Shown: positions 1 through 10,500, counted from the first letter of the stretch. The stretch is 34,867 nt of DNA from Proteiniphilum sp. (GCA_018433945.1 JAHDQF010000034.1:1-34867), one strand, 5' to 3'. Program-made: numbers and translations. The notes: generated from the letters alone by a model not told the origin.

Positions 1-344
1 AGGTTCTCCAGCAGCAGTGCCTCACCGGGGCTTAACGCGGCGGCCCTGGCTTCTGTCTCCGCACCGATGCAATCGTTGGCAAACTGAACATCTACACCCA
101 ACAGCTCCGATACACGGGGCAGGATGTGACGGAGGGAGAGCTTATCGGTCGCCCCTTTCGGCCGGCCCAGGTGTGATCCGATGATCACGCTGCCACCATC
201 CTTGAGGATCTTCTTCAGTGTGGGAACGGCTGCCCGGATGCGGGTGTCGTCTGTGATGTGGAAGTGCTCGTCGAGTGGCACGTTGAAATCCACGCGAACG
301 AATGCCTTTTTACCGGCAAAATTGAATGAGTCCATTGTTTGCAT
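1..344 (-). CDS. pgk: Phosphoglycerate kinase, N-terminal part (cut by window edge)
   Basis: Reading the minus strand from 344 gives [20 protein letters not shown] followed by NVPLD, the conserved phosphoglycerate kinase N-terminus. Further on come [11 protein letters not shown] and GSHLGRPKG, both hallmark substrate-binding motifs of the family. The enzyme is cytosolic and makes ATP from 1,3-bisphosphoglycerate in glycolysis. Only about 114 of the usual ~400-420 residues are inside the window; the frame is open to base 1. Two in-frame starts exist, at 344 and 335; I chose 344 as the first ATG, but 335 (MDSFNF) is also plausible. A good -7 promoter lies upstream at 403-410. Identification is secure, start position less so. 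Confidence 0.93.
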   Translation of the reverse strand, partial: MQTMDSFNFAGKKAFVRVDFNVPLDEHFHITDDTRIRAAVPTLKKILKDGGSVIIGSHLGRPKGATDKLSLRHILPRVSELLGVDVQFANDCIGAETEARAAALSPGEALLLEN

Positions 345-402
345 AGTTCTCTGTTTATTTTGTTGATGTGAGAATTCTCTGACTGAGTGATCACACTGAC
401 TG

Positions 403-410
403 CAAAGATA
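403..410 (-). promoter_or_regulatory. pgk: Putative -7 promoter element for pgk
   Basis: The minus strand reads TATCTTTG, an exact match to the Bacteroidota -7 consensus TAnnTTTG, about 58 bases before the pgk start. A -33 TTG exists (436-438 read on the minus strand) but at about 25 bases it is spaced wider than the usual ~19-20, so only the -7 box is well supported. Confidence 0.5.
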
Positions 411-452
411 GCTATTTTTTACAGAAAAATTTCCACAATAGCATCAAATTGT

Positions 453-875
453 TCAGCCCTCCATCACCACCACCTCGTAGCTTACCGGTACCGCCTTTTT
501 GTACATCGCCAGCACCCCGCAGTAGTTTTCGAACGATAGTTTGCAGGCTCTCTCCAGCTTTGCCTGCGGCAGATTTTCACCTCTGAACTGATAGATCACT
601 TTCAGGGAGGTGTATTGCTTGGGATGCTCATCGCTCATCTCCGCGTCGATGCGGATATCAAACTGCTTCAAGTGGATACGCATCTTACGTGCCATTTCCA
701 CGATGTCGAGCCCGGAGCACCCTGCGGCCGAGATCAGCAGCAGTTTCTTCGGCCGCGGACCGGCATCATCACCGCCCTGCTCTTTTCCCAGATCGATGGT
801 GATGGTATGCCCGTCAATCTCTGTATCAAAAATATTGTTCGCTCTCCAAATTGTCTGAATGGAATGTGTAGCCAT
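453..875 (-). CDS. OsmC/Ohr family protein
   Basis: A small cytosolic protein of the OsmC/Ohr fold, whose studied members reduce organic hydroperoxides with paired cysteines. Visible support is a GPRPKKLLLISAAGCSGLD segment, the usual first-cysteine helix of OsmC-like proteins, and a second cysteine in ENYCGVLAMYKKA near the C-terminus. The chosen start is MATHSIQTIWRA, where family homology begins, giving 140 residues, a normal length. An alternative in-frame ATG at 920 would add 15 residues (MFKEMAIIEQ...) that look like leader rather than fold. It lies divergent to the asparaginase gene. The specific substrate cannot be told; some family members (YhfA-like) have no proven peroxidase role. 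Confidence 0.8.
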   Translation of the reverse strand: MATHSIQTIWRANNIFDTEIDGHTITIDLGKEQGGDDAGPRPKKLLLISAAGCSGLDIVEMARKMRIHLKQFDIRIDAEMSDEHPKQYTSLKVIYQFRGENLPQAKLERACKLSFENYCGVLAMYKKAVPVSYEVVVMEG

Positions 876-1034
876 AAATTCTGTTTTTATCTGTTCAATT
901 ATTGCCATCTCCTTAAACAAACTGTCGCTGCTTTGGTTCGATTACGATGAATCGGATTGTTACTGTTGTCCCTTAAACTCTTCAGGAGTGTTGAAAAAGT
1001 GTGTCAAAAAGAAATTCAATTCAGCGCAAATTGT

Positions 1035-1042
1035 TACATTTG
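1035..1042 (+). promoter_or_regulatory. ansA: Putative -7 promoter element for asparaginase gene
   Basis: TACATTTG matches the Bacteroidota -7 consensus TAnnTTTG and ends 17 bases before the chosen start codon at 1060, which implies a very short leader. No well-spaced -33 TTG was found. This box also argues against the longer in-frame ORF that begins at 859, because translation from there would start upstream of the promoter. Confidence 0.4.
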
Positions 1043-1059
1043 CACCAAACTTCCCTGAC

Positions 1060-2103
1060 ATGATCTATACAAACGCGAACGTATTGCTGATATATACCGG
1101 AGGCACCATCGGCATGGTGGAGAATCCGGAGAGCGGTGCGCTGGAGCCATTCAATTTCAGTCACCTCCGTTCCAATATGCCGGAGATCAAGCGGCTCAAT
1201 TTCAATGTGGAGACCTATCTTTTCGATCCACCCATTGATTCGTCGGATGTGTCAATCGCCATCTGGAAGCAGATCGTGAACGTGATTGAGACGAACTATG
1301 AGCGGTACGACGGCTTCGTGATCCTCCATGGTACCGACACCATGGCTTATACGGCGTCGGCACTGAGTTTTATGCTGGAGAACCTGACCAAGCCGGTGAT
1401 CCTCACCGGCTCACAACTACCCATCGGTAAGTTGCGTACCGACGGGAAAGAGAATCTGATCACGGCGCTGGAGATAGCCGCCGACAAGGATGAGCGAGGG
1501 TGGCCTGAGGTGCCGGAGCTCTCTATTTACATGCAGAAACTGCTGATGCGCGGAAATCGCACCACGAAAATAAATGCCGACAATTTCAGTGCTTTCAGAA
1601 GTCCCAATTACCCTTACCTGGCAGAGGCAGGTCTCGACATCCGTTACAATCAATCGGTCATTCTTCAACCCGATGCGCGCAATCCGGTCCGTTTCAATTA
1701 TGAAATGGAAAGGAACATGGTGATCCTGAAGTTGTTCCCCGGTATCAGCCGGGAGGTGGTGCGGGCACATCTCACTGTTCCCGGACTAAAGGGGGTGGTG
1801 CTGGAGACCTACGGTACCGGTAATACACCCATCAATCCCTGGTTTATGGAGATGATCCGGGATGCCCTGGAGCGCGGCATTGTGGTGGTCAATGTGACCC
1901 AATGTCTCTACGGCTCAGTGGCGATGCATCGTTATGAGAACGGACAACGACTGGAGAAGATTGGAGTGATCAGCGGTTGTGACATCACTACCGAGGCGGC
2001 GCTCGCCAAGCTGATGATGCTCTTTGGTAAGGGGTATCTACCCGGTGAGGTGAAAGAGTTGATGCATCGATCGTTGCGGGGTGAGCTCACGGTGAATGGA
2101 TAA
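1060..2103 (+). CDS. ansA: Type I L-asparaginase
   Basis: Cytosolic L-asparaginase, hydrolysing asparagine to aspartate and ammonia. Both catalytic threonine motifs are present: YTGGTIGM at residues 12-19 and LHGTDTMAYTAS around residues 89-100. There is no signal peptide, and length (347 aa) and sequence suit the AnsA-type (type I) enzymes. The reading frame is open back to 859, but those 67 codons give a composition unlike the family and overlap the divergent OsmC gene, so I start at MIYTNANVLL. Stop is 131 bases before the next gene, which has its own promoter-like box. Function confident. Confidence 0.93.
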   Translation: MIYTNANVLLIYTGGTIGMVENPESGALEPFNFSHLRSNMPEIKRLNFNVETYLFDPPIDSSDVSIAIWKQIVNVIETNYERYDGFVILHGTDTMAYTASALSFMLENLTKPVILTGSQLPIGKLRTDGKENLITALEIAADKDERGWPEVPELSIYMQKLLMRGNRTTKINADNFSAFRSPNYPYLAEAGLDIRYNQSVILQPDARNPVRFNYEMERNMVILKLFPGISREVVRAHLTVPGLKGVVLETYGTGNTPINPWFMEMIRDALERGIVVVNVTQCLYGSVAMHRYENGQRLEKIGVISGCDITTEAALAKLMMLFGKGYLPGEVKELMHRSLRGELTVNG

Positions 2104-2130
2104 TTTCTTTCAGGTGAACGTTTTTTTTTT

Positions 2131-2138
2131 TATCTTTG
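2131..2138 (+). promoter_or_regulatory. Putative -7 promoter element for GH15 gene
   Basis: TATCTTTG, exact to the TAnnTTTG consensus, directly follows a run of ten T. It lies about 96 bases upstream of the GH15 start at 2235. No clear -33 TTG at standard spacing. Confidence 0.45.
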
Positions 2139-2234
2139 TTCTGCTCAAAACAGATTAAGAACACGCTCTGGCGGTAACCATGGAGAACTGTTGAGGTTCA
2201 ATAGGGAGGTCGGCAGAGATGAAACAGGTTATTT

Positions 2235-4034
2235 ATGCAAAATCTTGACTACGGGATCATCGGCAACTGCCGTACGGCAGCACTGGTATCCAAAACGGGG
2301 AGCATCGACTGGTTGTGTATGCCCGATTTCGATTCACCTTCCATCTTTGCCAAACTGCTGGACGAAGAGAAGGGGGGCAGTTTTCATTTTGAAGTATCGG
2401 ACGACTACACCATCACCCAGAGCTATCACGACCACACCAATATACTTGTCACGCGGTTTAAATCGCCCGAACACGGCTTCATCGTCTTTGACTATATGCC
2501 GCGATACAGAACGGAGGAGCTGAAGTATTACATGCCTCCGGAGATTCACCGCTATATACGGGTAACCAAGGGACGGCCTGAGGTACGCGTGATCTACGAT
2601 CCCCAAATCAATTATGCCCGCGAGGGTGCCCGTCACGAAATTGTGGAAAACCGCTACATTGAAACGCACTCAGAATATGATTCAGAAGATAAAGTGTATC
2701 TCTACACCAGCATGGATATGGAGAAGATACTGAACAGGGAAGTGATGACACTGGACGATCATCAGTTTTTCCTTTTATCCTATAATCAGAAACTGGTTAC
2801 GATCGATATCAACCGCATCCTGCTGGAATATGAACGTACCAAAGTTTACTGGCTGAACTATTCAAACCGTTCCCGGCACTACCTGCAGTATGATGACATG
2901 ATTCAGCGGAGCCTGCTGGTACTGAAGCTGCTGACGTATCAAAATTCCGGCGCCATGGTGGCCGCCGTAACCACCAGCATTCCTGAAACCATTGGTGAGA
3001 CACGGAATTGGGATTACCGCTATTGCTGGCTGCGCGATGCCTCCATGTCGATAGAAACGCTGCTGTTTATGAAAAAGAAAACGGCCGCGGAACGCTTTAT
3101 CGGCTTTGTGAAGAATATTTTAAAGTCATCGCGCTATGAACCCATCCAGATTATGTACGGCATTAGGGGAGAACGTGATCTCACCGAGGAGGTGCTCCCT
3201 CATTTGAGCGGTTATGCCGACTCTCGTCCGGTAAGAATTGGAAATGCAGCTTACCGTCAGGTACAGCATGATTCCATCGGCTATCTGCTGAATGTCATTT
3301 ACAAATACTATCTCTTTTTCCCCGGAACACTCGATGAACTGGAGGAGGTTTGGGAGATCACCAAAAACCTGGTGCGTACTGTACTGGCTTCGTGGCGGAA
3401 ACCCGACCGGAGCATCTGGGAATACCGCACCGTGGAAAAACATTTTGTTTTCTCAAAAGTAATGTGCTGGGTAGCGGTTGACAGGGCCTCCCGGATTGCG
3501 AAGCTTCTGCAAAAAGATGATTATGCGGAAAAATGGTGCAGAGTGGCGGATATGATCAAGGCAGAGGTACATGAAAAAGGATGGAACGATGAAATGCAAT
3601 GTTTTACGCAGGCATATGGCAACACCGAGTACGACTCTTCGCTGCTGCTGATGCAGAATTATGATTTTATAGAGCCCGAAAATGAGCGGTATGTAAAGAC
3701 GGTGAAGGCAATCAGGGAAAACCTCTATCACGAAGGACTGATGTACCGGTACAAATCGGAAGATGATCTGGGTGCGCCCACTTCTTCTTTCACCATCTGT
3801 ACATTCTGGCTGGTGGAAGCCCTCTATAAGATTGGTGAAAGGGAGGAAGCAAAGGCGATTTTCGAGAAGATGATCTCCTACTCCAACCATGTGGGTCTCT
3901 ACAGTGAGGATCTCGACTTCCACACCAAGCGGCAACTGGGCAACTTCCCCCAGGCCTACTCACACCTGGCATTGATTAACACTGCAACGCTTTTTTCCGA
4001 GGAGAAGCGACTTTCCAGGTTTATCCGTCCCTGA
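2235..4034 (+). CDS. Glycoside hydrolase family 15 protein (glucoamylase/trehalase-like)
   Basis: A 599-aa cytosolic GH15 enzyme. The N-terminal LDYGIIGNCRTAALVSKTGS and DWLCMPDFDSPSIFAKLLD segments are typical of bacterial GH15. The (alpha/alpha)6 barrel follows, with NWDYRYCWLRDAS near residue 258, GERDLTEEVLPHLSGY near 315, SIWEYR near 393 (Glu, probable general acid) and YSEDLDFHTKRQLGNFPQAY near 555-575 (Glu, probable general base). No signal peptide, so the substrate is intracellular. GH15 members act on alpha-glucans, isomaltosides or trehalose; the convergent neighbour that makes trehalose favours trehalose or storage-glucan turnover, but that is inference from context. Start: first ATG after a promoter-like box and before the conserved N-terminus. 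Confidence 0.88.
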   Translation: MQNLDYGIIGNCRTAALVSKTGSIDWLCMPDFDSPSIFAKLLDEEKGGSFHFEVSDDYTITQSYHDHTNILVTRFKSPEHGFIVFDYMPRYRTEELKYYMPPEIHRYIRVTKGRPEVRVIYDPQINYAREGARHEIVENRYIETHSEYDSEDKVYLYTSMDMEKILNREVMTLDDHQFFLLSYNQKLVTIDINRILLEYERTKVYWLNYSNRSRHYLQYDDMIQRSLLVLKLLTYQNSGAMVAAVTTSIPETIGETRNWDYRYCWLRDASMSIETLLFMKKKTAAERFIGFVKNILKSSRYEPIQIMYGIRGERDLTEEVLPHLSGYADSRPVRIGNAAYRQVQHDSIGYLLNVIYKYYLFFPGTLDELEEVWEITKNLVRTVLASWRKPDRSIWEYRTVEKHFVFSKVMCWVAVDRASRIAKLLQKDDYAEKWCRVADMIKAEVHEKGWNDEMQCFTQAYGNTEYDSSLLLMQNYDFIEPENERYVKTVKAIRENLYHEGLMYRYKSEDDLGAPTSSFTICTFWLVEALYKIGEREEAKAIFEKMISYSNHVGLYSEDLDFHTKRQLGNFPQAYSHLALINTATLFSEEKRLSRFIRP

Positions 4035-4051
4035 AAAAATGAGGGGAGATG

Positions 4052-5155
4052 TTACTCGTCTAGCTTTACCTGCCGCTTTTCCACATCGGCCGTTGAGGGT
4101 GTGAAGGCGTTGATCTTTGCAAAAGAACCGGGGTAGTTCGCGTTGATAAAGTCAATCAGCTTCTCCCGCACCGTCACCCGCAGATCCCAGTTGCGGGAGG
4201 AGTTGGCGCTGCTCACCAGCACGCGCAGCTCCTTGTACCACTCCTTGCTATTGGTCACCTGTATGTTCTGAACCCTTCCGTCCCAGTTCGGGTCATCTTT
4301 CACGATACGGCTCAGCTCCTCCCGCAGCGGCTCCACCGGCAGGTCGTAGGAGACATAGAGAAATGCGGTACCCAATATCTGTGAGGTGTTGCGCGTCCAG
4401 TTCTGTATCGGGTTGTTCAGGAAGTAATCGATCGGTACGATCAGACGCCGCTCATCCCATATCCTCACCACCGCATAGGTGATGCTGATTTCCTCAATGC
4501 GACCCCACTCCCCCTCGATTACCACCACATCATCCAGTCGTATGGGCTGCGTGAAGGCAATCTGTATGCCGGAGAAGATCTGGCCGAAGCTGCGTTGCGC
4601 CGCGAAGCCGATGATGATACCCGCTACGCCGGCCGAGGCCAGCAGGCTCACCCCCAGCTGGCGCACCTGCTCGATAGACATCAACGCGATGGCCACAAAG
4701 ATGAAGATGATGGTGATCACCGAGATGCGCTCAATCATGCTCATCTGGGTGAGTTGTTTCCTCGCTTCCAGGTTGTCTGGGTTCTCAATGTCGAATTTCT
4801 TCTTCCAGTAGTGGAAAAGACCCCTTACCACCTGTACCAGGATCCAGCCGATGTTGAGCGTCAGCATGATCTGGCTGATTTTGCTCAGCACATTATAGAG
4901 CTGTTCCTCCTCGCTGAGCAGTCCGCTGAACAGGTTGAGCAGTAGGGCAAAGATGAGCCAGATGCCCGGAAGTCTGAAGAGTTGTACCATGAAGTCATCC
5001 ATCGTGCTCTGGCTTTTGCGGGCTCTTTTTTGCCACCGCTTGATGATCTGTCGGTAGATGAGTGTCAGGATACCAAATGCTGCCAGAAACAGCAGGGCTA
5101 TAAACGGGTAACGGAAAGGGTTCTCCGGTGAAAGAAATTGATCAATAAATAACAT
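4052..5155 (-). CDS. MscS-family small-conductance mechanosensitive channel
   Basis: A 367-aa inner-membrane channel that opens under membrane tension and releases solutes during hypo-osmotic shock. Hydrophobic segments are visible at about residues 17-34, 68-86, 92-110 and 140-165. The pore helix region ASAGVAGIIIGFAAQRSFGQ comes at about 190, with the Gly/Ala packing of MscS TM3. Then the beta domain (DDVVVIEGEWGRIEEI) and a cytoplasmic alpha/beta domain follow. It starts only 16 bases after the trehalose-6-phosphate synthase/phosphatase stop on the same strand, so the two are probably one transcript. A channel that dumps solutes next to an enzyme that makes a compatible solute is functionally coherent. 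Convergent with the GH15 gene, 17 bases apart. Confidence 0.9.
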   Translation of the reverse strand: MLFIDQFLSPENPFRYPFIALLFLAAFGILTLIYRQIIKRWQKRARKSQSTMDDFMVQLFRLPGIWLIFALLLNLFSGLLSEEEQLYNVLSKISQIMLTLNIGWILVQVVRGLFHYWKKKFDIENPDNLEARKQLTQMSMIERISVITIIFIFVAIALMSIEQVRQLGVSLLASAGVAGIIIGFAAQRSFGQIFSGIQIAFTQPIRLDDVVVIEGEWGRIEEISITYAVVRIWDERRLIVPIDYFLNNPIQNWTRNTSQILGTAFLYVSYDLPVEPLREELSRIVKDDPNWDGRVQNIQVTNSKEWYKELRVLVSSANSSRNWDLRVTVREKLIDFINANYPGSFAKINAFTPSTADVEKRQVKLDE

Positions 5156-5171
5156 TTTCTTGTTCTTTTTT

Positions 5172-7340
5172 TTATTGTATAAGCTTGTTCAGGAATGGGA
5201 TCACCGACGATTGCAGGGGAATGCGGTATTTCGCCGCCGGCGAGAAGCTCCCCACCTTGATGCTGATGCCATAGGGCGGCAGGGCCCGGAACATATCCTC
5301 ATCGGTAGTGTCGTCGCCGATCGCCAGCACGAAGTCGTAGGTTCCCTTTTCCAGGCGGCGAATCACTTCGCTGCCCTTGTTGTAGTCAGGTGACTTGATC
5401 TCCACGATCTTGTTGCCCGGTACGATCTGCAGGTTGAGCCGTGAACAGGGACCTATCAGCGCATTGACCAGCTGTTGTGTCCGCAGCTCGGCCAGCCAGA
5501 CATCCACGTTGCGATAGTGCCAGACCAATGCTGCATCTTTCTGCTCCAGATGGGAGCGTGGGGTCTTCTCAATGGTGTGCTGGATGATCTCCAGGATCTC
5601 CTCATCCCAATTGATTTTTTCCATGATGTTACGGTGCCACTCCCCATCATCCTTGTAGAAAACGCCATGTTCCGCGGCAAAATCGAGTGGGAGTCCGGCG
5701 AACCATTTGTCCAGAATTTGATGGTTGCGTCCGCTGTTGATCACCACCTTGTTGCGCTTGTCGGCACTCATCCTGCGGAGGAGATCCAGCAGTTGCTCCG
5801 AAGGAACGGCATCCTCCGGCATCTTGGTGAATGGAGAGAGGGTACCGTCATAATCGAGCAGGATCAGCCGGGAGTCAGCTTCATCGTAAGCACTCTTGAT
5901 CTGGATGAGCTGTTGTTCATCTACCACCCTTAGCAGGATCTCCTTGTTCTGTTCCTTGATGTTGCGCAGCTCTTTCACAAAGTCGTTGGCCCAGCGCTTC
6001 ACATTACGGTATGCGATGCTTTTCTGCATCCTGCTGATTCGTTCCCGTTTTTCATCGTCCGGCATGGTGAGTGCCTGCAGGATCGCTTTCTCTATCTCAT
6101 CCTTGTTGTTGGGGTTGATGATCAGGGCATCCTGCAGCTCAATGGCAGCGCCAGCCATCTCGCTGAGAATCAGCACGCCGCTCTGCTCCCCTTTGGCAGC
6201 AAGATACTCCTTGGCCACCAGATTCATCCCATCGCGTAACGGTGTCACCAGTGCGATGTCGGCGATGTCATACATGGCTATCAGCTCCTCAAAGGAGAAG
6301 CTGCGGTAGAAGTAGAAAATGGGGCTCCATCCCAGCTTTGCATACTTGCCGTTGATCTCGCCGATGGCTTGATCGATTTTTGCTTTCAGCTCTGCATACA
6401 TCTCCACGTTGTCGCGTGAGGGCACCACGATCATCGCCAGCGATACCTTTTCGTGGTATTCCGGGTTGTTTTCCAGGAACTGCGCGAAGCCGGTGAGACG
6501 ATGCAGGATCCCCTTGCTGTAGTCGAGCCGGTCCACAGAGAGGATCACCTTCTTGTTGCCCAGTTTCTCCCTGAGCATGGCCGATTTCTCCCGCACCTCC
6601 GGAAGTGCCGGTGCCTGGTGATACTGTTCGTAGTTGATTCCCATGGGGAATGCATCCACATGTACAATTCGTTCCTCGAGGGTGATCTCATCGAGGTTGC
6701 AGTTCAGGTTGAGCACGCGATAGATGGCGCTGATGAAGTGACGCATGTAATCGTGCGTGTGAAAACCAATCAGGTCTGCTCCCAGCAATCCCTCCAGAAC
6801 CTCTTCTCTTTCGGGGAGCACTCTGAAGAGCTCATAGGATGGGAATGGGATGTGGTGGAAGTAACCGATGCTGGTGGCCGGCTTCCGGTCACGAATCATC
6901 TTGGGCAGCAGCATCAGCTGGTAGTCCTGTACCCAAACGAAGTCCTCGTTTTCGATGAAGGGGAGTGCCTCGTGGCAGAAGAGGGCATTCACCTCCCGGT
7001 ATGCAGCCCAGTACTCTGACTTATACGCGATATAAGAGAAAAAGTAGTGGCAGAGCGGCCAGAGGGTACTGTTGCTGTATCCCTCGTAGTAGTTGCTGAT
7101 CTGTTCATCGCTGAGAAAGACAGGGTGGAAGTGGAGCTGATGCAGTTTTTCGGTGATCTCTTGCTTCTCCTCTTCATCGTCGGTGTGAATGCCCGGCCAT
7201 CCTACCCAGTATTTTTCCACTTCGGTCTCCAATGAACCAAGTCCGGTGGCCAGTCCACCCTCGCTTCGTTCAATGGTGAAGCCGTCGCCGGTGCGTTCTA
7301 TCTTTACTGGTAGCCTGTTTGCAATGATGATAATCTTCAT
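5172..7340 (-). CDS. otsA-otsB fusion: Fused trehalose-6-phosphate synthase / trehalose-6-phosphate phosphatase
   Basis: A 722-aa two-domain cytosolic enzyme that makes trehalose from UDP-glucose and glucose-6-phosphate. Residues about 1-470 are a GT20 glycosyltransferase (IIIANRLPVKIER start, GGLATGLGSL glycine loop, FVWVQDYQLMLLPKMIR, DRLDYSKGILHRL, PLRDGMNLVAKEYLA). Residues about 490-722 are a HAD-type phosphatase with nucleophile motif LLDYDGTLSPF near 494 and the acidic AIGDDTTDEDMF near 685. In E. coli these are two genes; the fusion is common in Bacteroidota and eukaryotes. All catalytic signatures of both halves look intact. It heads the operon with the MscS gene and is divergent from the PFOR gene across a 242-base intergenic region. 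No good promoter box was found for this direction. Confidence 0.95.
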   Translation of the reverse strand: MKIIIIANRLPVKIERTGDGFTIERSEGGLATGLGSLETEVEKYWVGWPGIHTDDEEEKQEITEKLHQLHFHPVFLSDEQISNYYEGYSNSTLWPLCHYFFSYIAYKSEYWAAYREVNALFCHEALPFIENEDFVWVQDYQLMLLPKMIRDRKPATSIGYFHHIPFPSYELFRVLPEREEVLEGLLGADLIGFHTHDYMRHFISAIYRVLNLNCNLDEITLEERIVHVDAFPMGINYEQYHQAPALPEVREKSAMLREKLGNKKVILSVDRLDYSKGILHRLTGFAQFLENNPEYHEKVSLAMIVVPSRDNVEMYAELKAKIDQAIGEINGKYAKLGWSPIFYFYRSFSFEELIAMYDIADIALVTPLRDGMNLVAKEYLAAKGEQSGVLILSEMAGAAIELQDALIINPNNKDEIEKAILQALTMPDDEKRERISRMQKSIAYRNVKRWANDFVKELRNIKEQNKEILLRVVDEQQLIQIKSAYDEADSRLILLDYDGTLSPFTKMPEDAVPSEQLLDLLRRMSADKRNKVVINSGRNHQILDKWFAGLPLDFAAEHGVFYKDDGEWHRNIMEKINWDEEILEIIQHTIEKTPRSHLEQKDAALVWHYRNVDVWLAELRTQQLVNALIGPCSRLNLQIVPGNKIVEIKSPDYNKGSEVIRRLEKGTYDFVLAIGDDTTDEDMFRALPPYGISIKVGSFSPAAKYRIPLQSSVIPFLNKLIQ

Positions 7341-7484
7341 AAAAAACCTATGTATTAATTGAGGCGGTCTGACATCTATTCATGATACTATAACATTCAC
7401 TTGCTGGTAAAGATCATAAATTAACATATTTTACGTTTTTCATTCTGGGATGCGCCATAGGAAGAAACAAAATGTAGCCAACTT

Positions 7485-7515
7485 TTGTCGTTTTCGTTTT
7501 TTTATCGTAATTTCG
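7485..7515 (+). promoter_or_regulatory. nifJ: Putative Bacteroidota promoter for the PFOR gene
   Basis: TTG at 7485-7487 (-33 element) and TAATTTCG at 7508-7515, one mismatch from the -7 consensus TAnnTTTG, are separated by 20 bases, within the normal spacing. The box is 67 bases upstream of the PFOR ATG. Of the promoter candidates listed here, this and the tRNA one have both elements at good spacing. Confidence 0.5.
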
Positions 7516-7582
7516 TAGTCCGAAGCCCTTTAATTTAGCACTTTATTAACTGAAATTTAACATTTTTAGCAGATATATTGTT

Positions 7583-10500
7583 ATGACGAAACAAAAAAAC
7601 TATTTGACCTGCGACGGGAATCAGGCTGCTGCACATATTGCCTATATGTTCAGCGAGGTGGCTGCAATCTACCCGATCACCCCTTCCTCCACCATGGCGG
7701 AGTATGTGGATGAGTGGGCGGCTGCCGGGAGAAAAAACATCTTCGGGCAGCCTGTTCTGGTGCAGGAAATGCAATCGGAAGCAGGAGCTGCCGGAGCCAT
7801 GCACGGTTCACTGCAGGCAGGAGCGCTCACATCCACCTTTACCGCATCGCAAGGGCTCATGCTGATGCTTCCCAACATGTATAAGATGGCAGGAGAGCTC
7901 CTGCCTGGCGTGTTTCATGTCTCGGCAAGAGCACTGGCGTCACATGCGCTCTCCATTTTTGGTGATCAGCAGGATGTGATGGCCACCCGTCCCACCGGCT
8001 TCGCACTGTTTGCCACCGGGTCGGTGCAGGAGGTCATGGACCTGGCAGCGGTAGCCCACCTGGCAGCAATCGAGAGTCGTGTTCCTTTTCTTCATTTCTT
8101 CGACGGATTCCGCACATCACACGAAATTCAGAAGATCGAAGCTTTGTCGAACGAAGACCTGGCACCGCTGATCAACCAGGAAGCGCTGAAAGGCTTTCGC
8201 GACAGGGCACTGAGTCCTGATGCACCGGTTGCCCGGGGGACAGCACAGAATGATGATATCTATTTTCAGGCTCGCGAAGCCTCCAACCGGTTTTACGATG
8301 CCGTACCGGGTGTAGTAGAGAAATATCTGGAGAAACTGTCGGCGATTACCGGTCGCAAATACGGATTGTTCGACTACTATGGCGATCCTGAAGCAGAGCG
8401 GGTGATCATTGCCATGGGTTCCGTAACGGAAACCATTCGTGAGGTGGTGGATCATCTTACGGCCCTGGGTGAGAAAGTAGGCGTAGTGGCCGTACATCTC
8501 TACCGGCCGTTTAAAGCATCGGCGTTTCTTTCCGCAGTTCCTGCCACCGCCAAAAGAATTGCCGTGTTGGACCGCACCAAGGAACCCGGATCTACCGGAC
8601 AGCCGCTCTATCTCGATGTGAGAAGCTGTTATTATGGCAAGGAGGATGCTCCTGAGATTGTAGGAGGTATTTACGGACTTTCTTCAAAGGATACCACCCC
8701 TTCGCAGATTATTTCTGTTTTTGAAAATCTGTCGATGGCCATGCCGAAAGATGACTTCACCATTGGCATTGTGGACGATGTAACATTTAAATCACTCCCT
8801 GTGAAGGAGGAGGTTTCCATGGACGAAACCACCTATGAGGCCAAATTTTACGGATTGGGATCCGACGGTACGGTAGGTGCCAACAAAAACTCGATCAAGA
8901 TCATCGGCGACAATACCGATAAGTACGTACAGGCCTATTTTGCCTACGACTCCAAGAAATCGGGAGGATTTACCTGCTCTCATCTTCGTTTTGGCGACAA
9001 CCCCATTCGTTCTACCTACCTGGTGAACACTCCCAATTTTGTGGCGTGCCATGTGCCAGCCTATCTCTATCTCTACGATGTGACTGCCGGTTTGAAAAAG
9101 AACGGAACCTTCCTGCTCAACTCATTGTGGCCCAAAGAGGAGGTGGCCAACCATCTGCCCGACCATGTGAAGCGATATTTCGCTGAAAACAACATCCGCT
9201 TCTATGTCATCAATGCAACAGCCATTGCTGATGAGATTGGTCTGGGCAACCGCACCAATACCATTCTGCAGTCGGCTTTTTTCAAAATATCGAATGTGAT
9301 CCCCTACGATCAGGCGGTAGAGCAGATGAAGAAATTCATCGTGAAATCCTACGGTAAGAAAGGTGAAGATGTGGTGAAGATGAACTTTGCCGCCGTTGAC
9401 CGCGGCGGTGATGTGGAACAGGTTGAGGTGCCCCGGGAGTGGGCTTTGCTGCAGGTTGCCGCAGACAGTGCCGACGATGCCCCCGAATTTATTCGGAAGG
9501 TTGTACGGCCGATGAATGCACAACGTGGTTACACTCTTCCCGTATCAGCTTTCAACGGTCGCGAAGACGGCACCTGGGAAACGGGAACCACCACCTACGA
9601 AAAAAGAGGGGTGGGCGTGAATGTACCTGTCTGGAAACCCGAAAACTGTATCCAGTGTAACCAGTGTGCCTATGTCTGCCCCCATGCCACCATCCGTCCC
9701 TTCATGCTCGATGAAGAGGAAATGAAAGGTGTGGGTGAAGGAGTGGAGCTACTGAAGGCACAGGGTAAACAGTTTGCCGGAATGGCGTATCGTATCCAGG
9801 TCGACGTGCTCGACTGTCTTGGCTGCGGCAACTGTGCCGATATATGCCCGGGCAAGAAAGGTGAGAATGCGCTCGAGATGGTACCCATTGCCACGCAGCT
9901 CGATAACCAGAAGAACTGGGATCACATGGTGAGCAGCGTTACCAGCAAAGCGCATCTGGTGGACGTGAAGCTAAACGTGAAGAACTCGCAGTTTGCCACA
10001 CCGCTGTTTGAATTCTCCGGCGCCTGCTCCGGTTGTGGCGAGACACCCTATATCCAGCTGATCACGCAGTTGTATGGCGACCGGATGATGATCGCCAATG
10101 CTACGGGATGCTCCTCCATCTATGGTGCTTCGGCTCCGGCTATACCATATACCAAAAACGAAGAAGGCAAAGGTCCGGCATGGGCCAACTCGCTTTTTGA
10201 AGACAATGCCGAGTACGGGTACGGTTTCGTGATTGCCCATACCAGTATGCGCAATCATATCCAGGAGTTGATGCTGCAGGGATTGCAATCGGCTGATTTC
10301 ACCGACGACCAGAAGACGCTGTTTCAACAGTGGATTGATCATAAGGACGACACGGATGAGTCGAAACGCGTGTCTGAGCAAATAGTAGCCTCATTAAGCG
10401 GCTCCGGCAGCAAGATAGCACGTGAGATCCTTTCGATGGAAAAGTACCTCGCCAAGAAATCGATTTGGGTGTTCGGCGGCGACGGTTGGGCATACGATAT

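Noticed and set aside
859-1059. 67-codon in-frame extension upstream of the asparaginase start
   Set aside because: Cys- and Ser-rich sequence with no family similarity; it overlaps the divergent OsmC gene and precedes a -7 box. The conserved protein starts at 1060.
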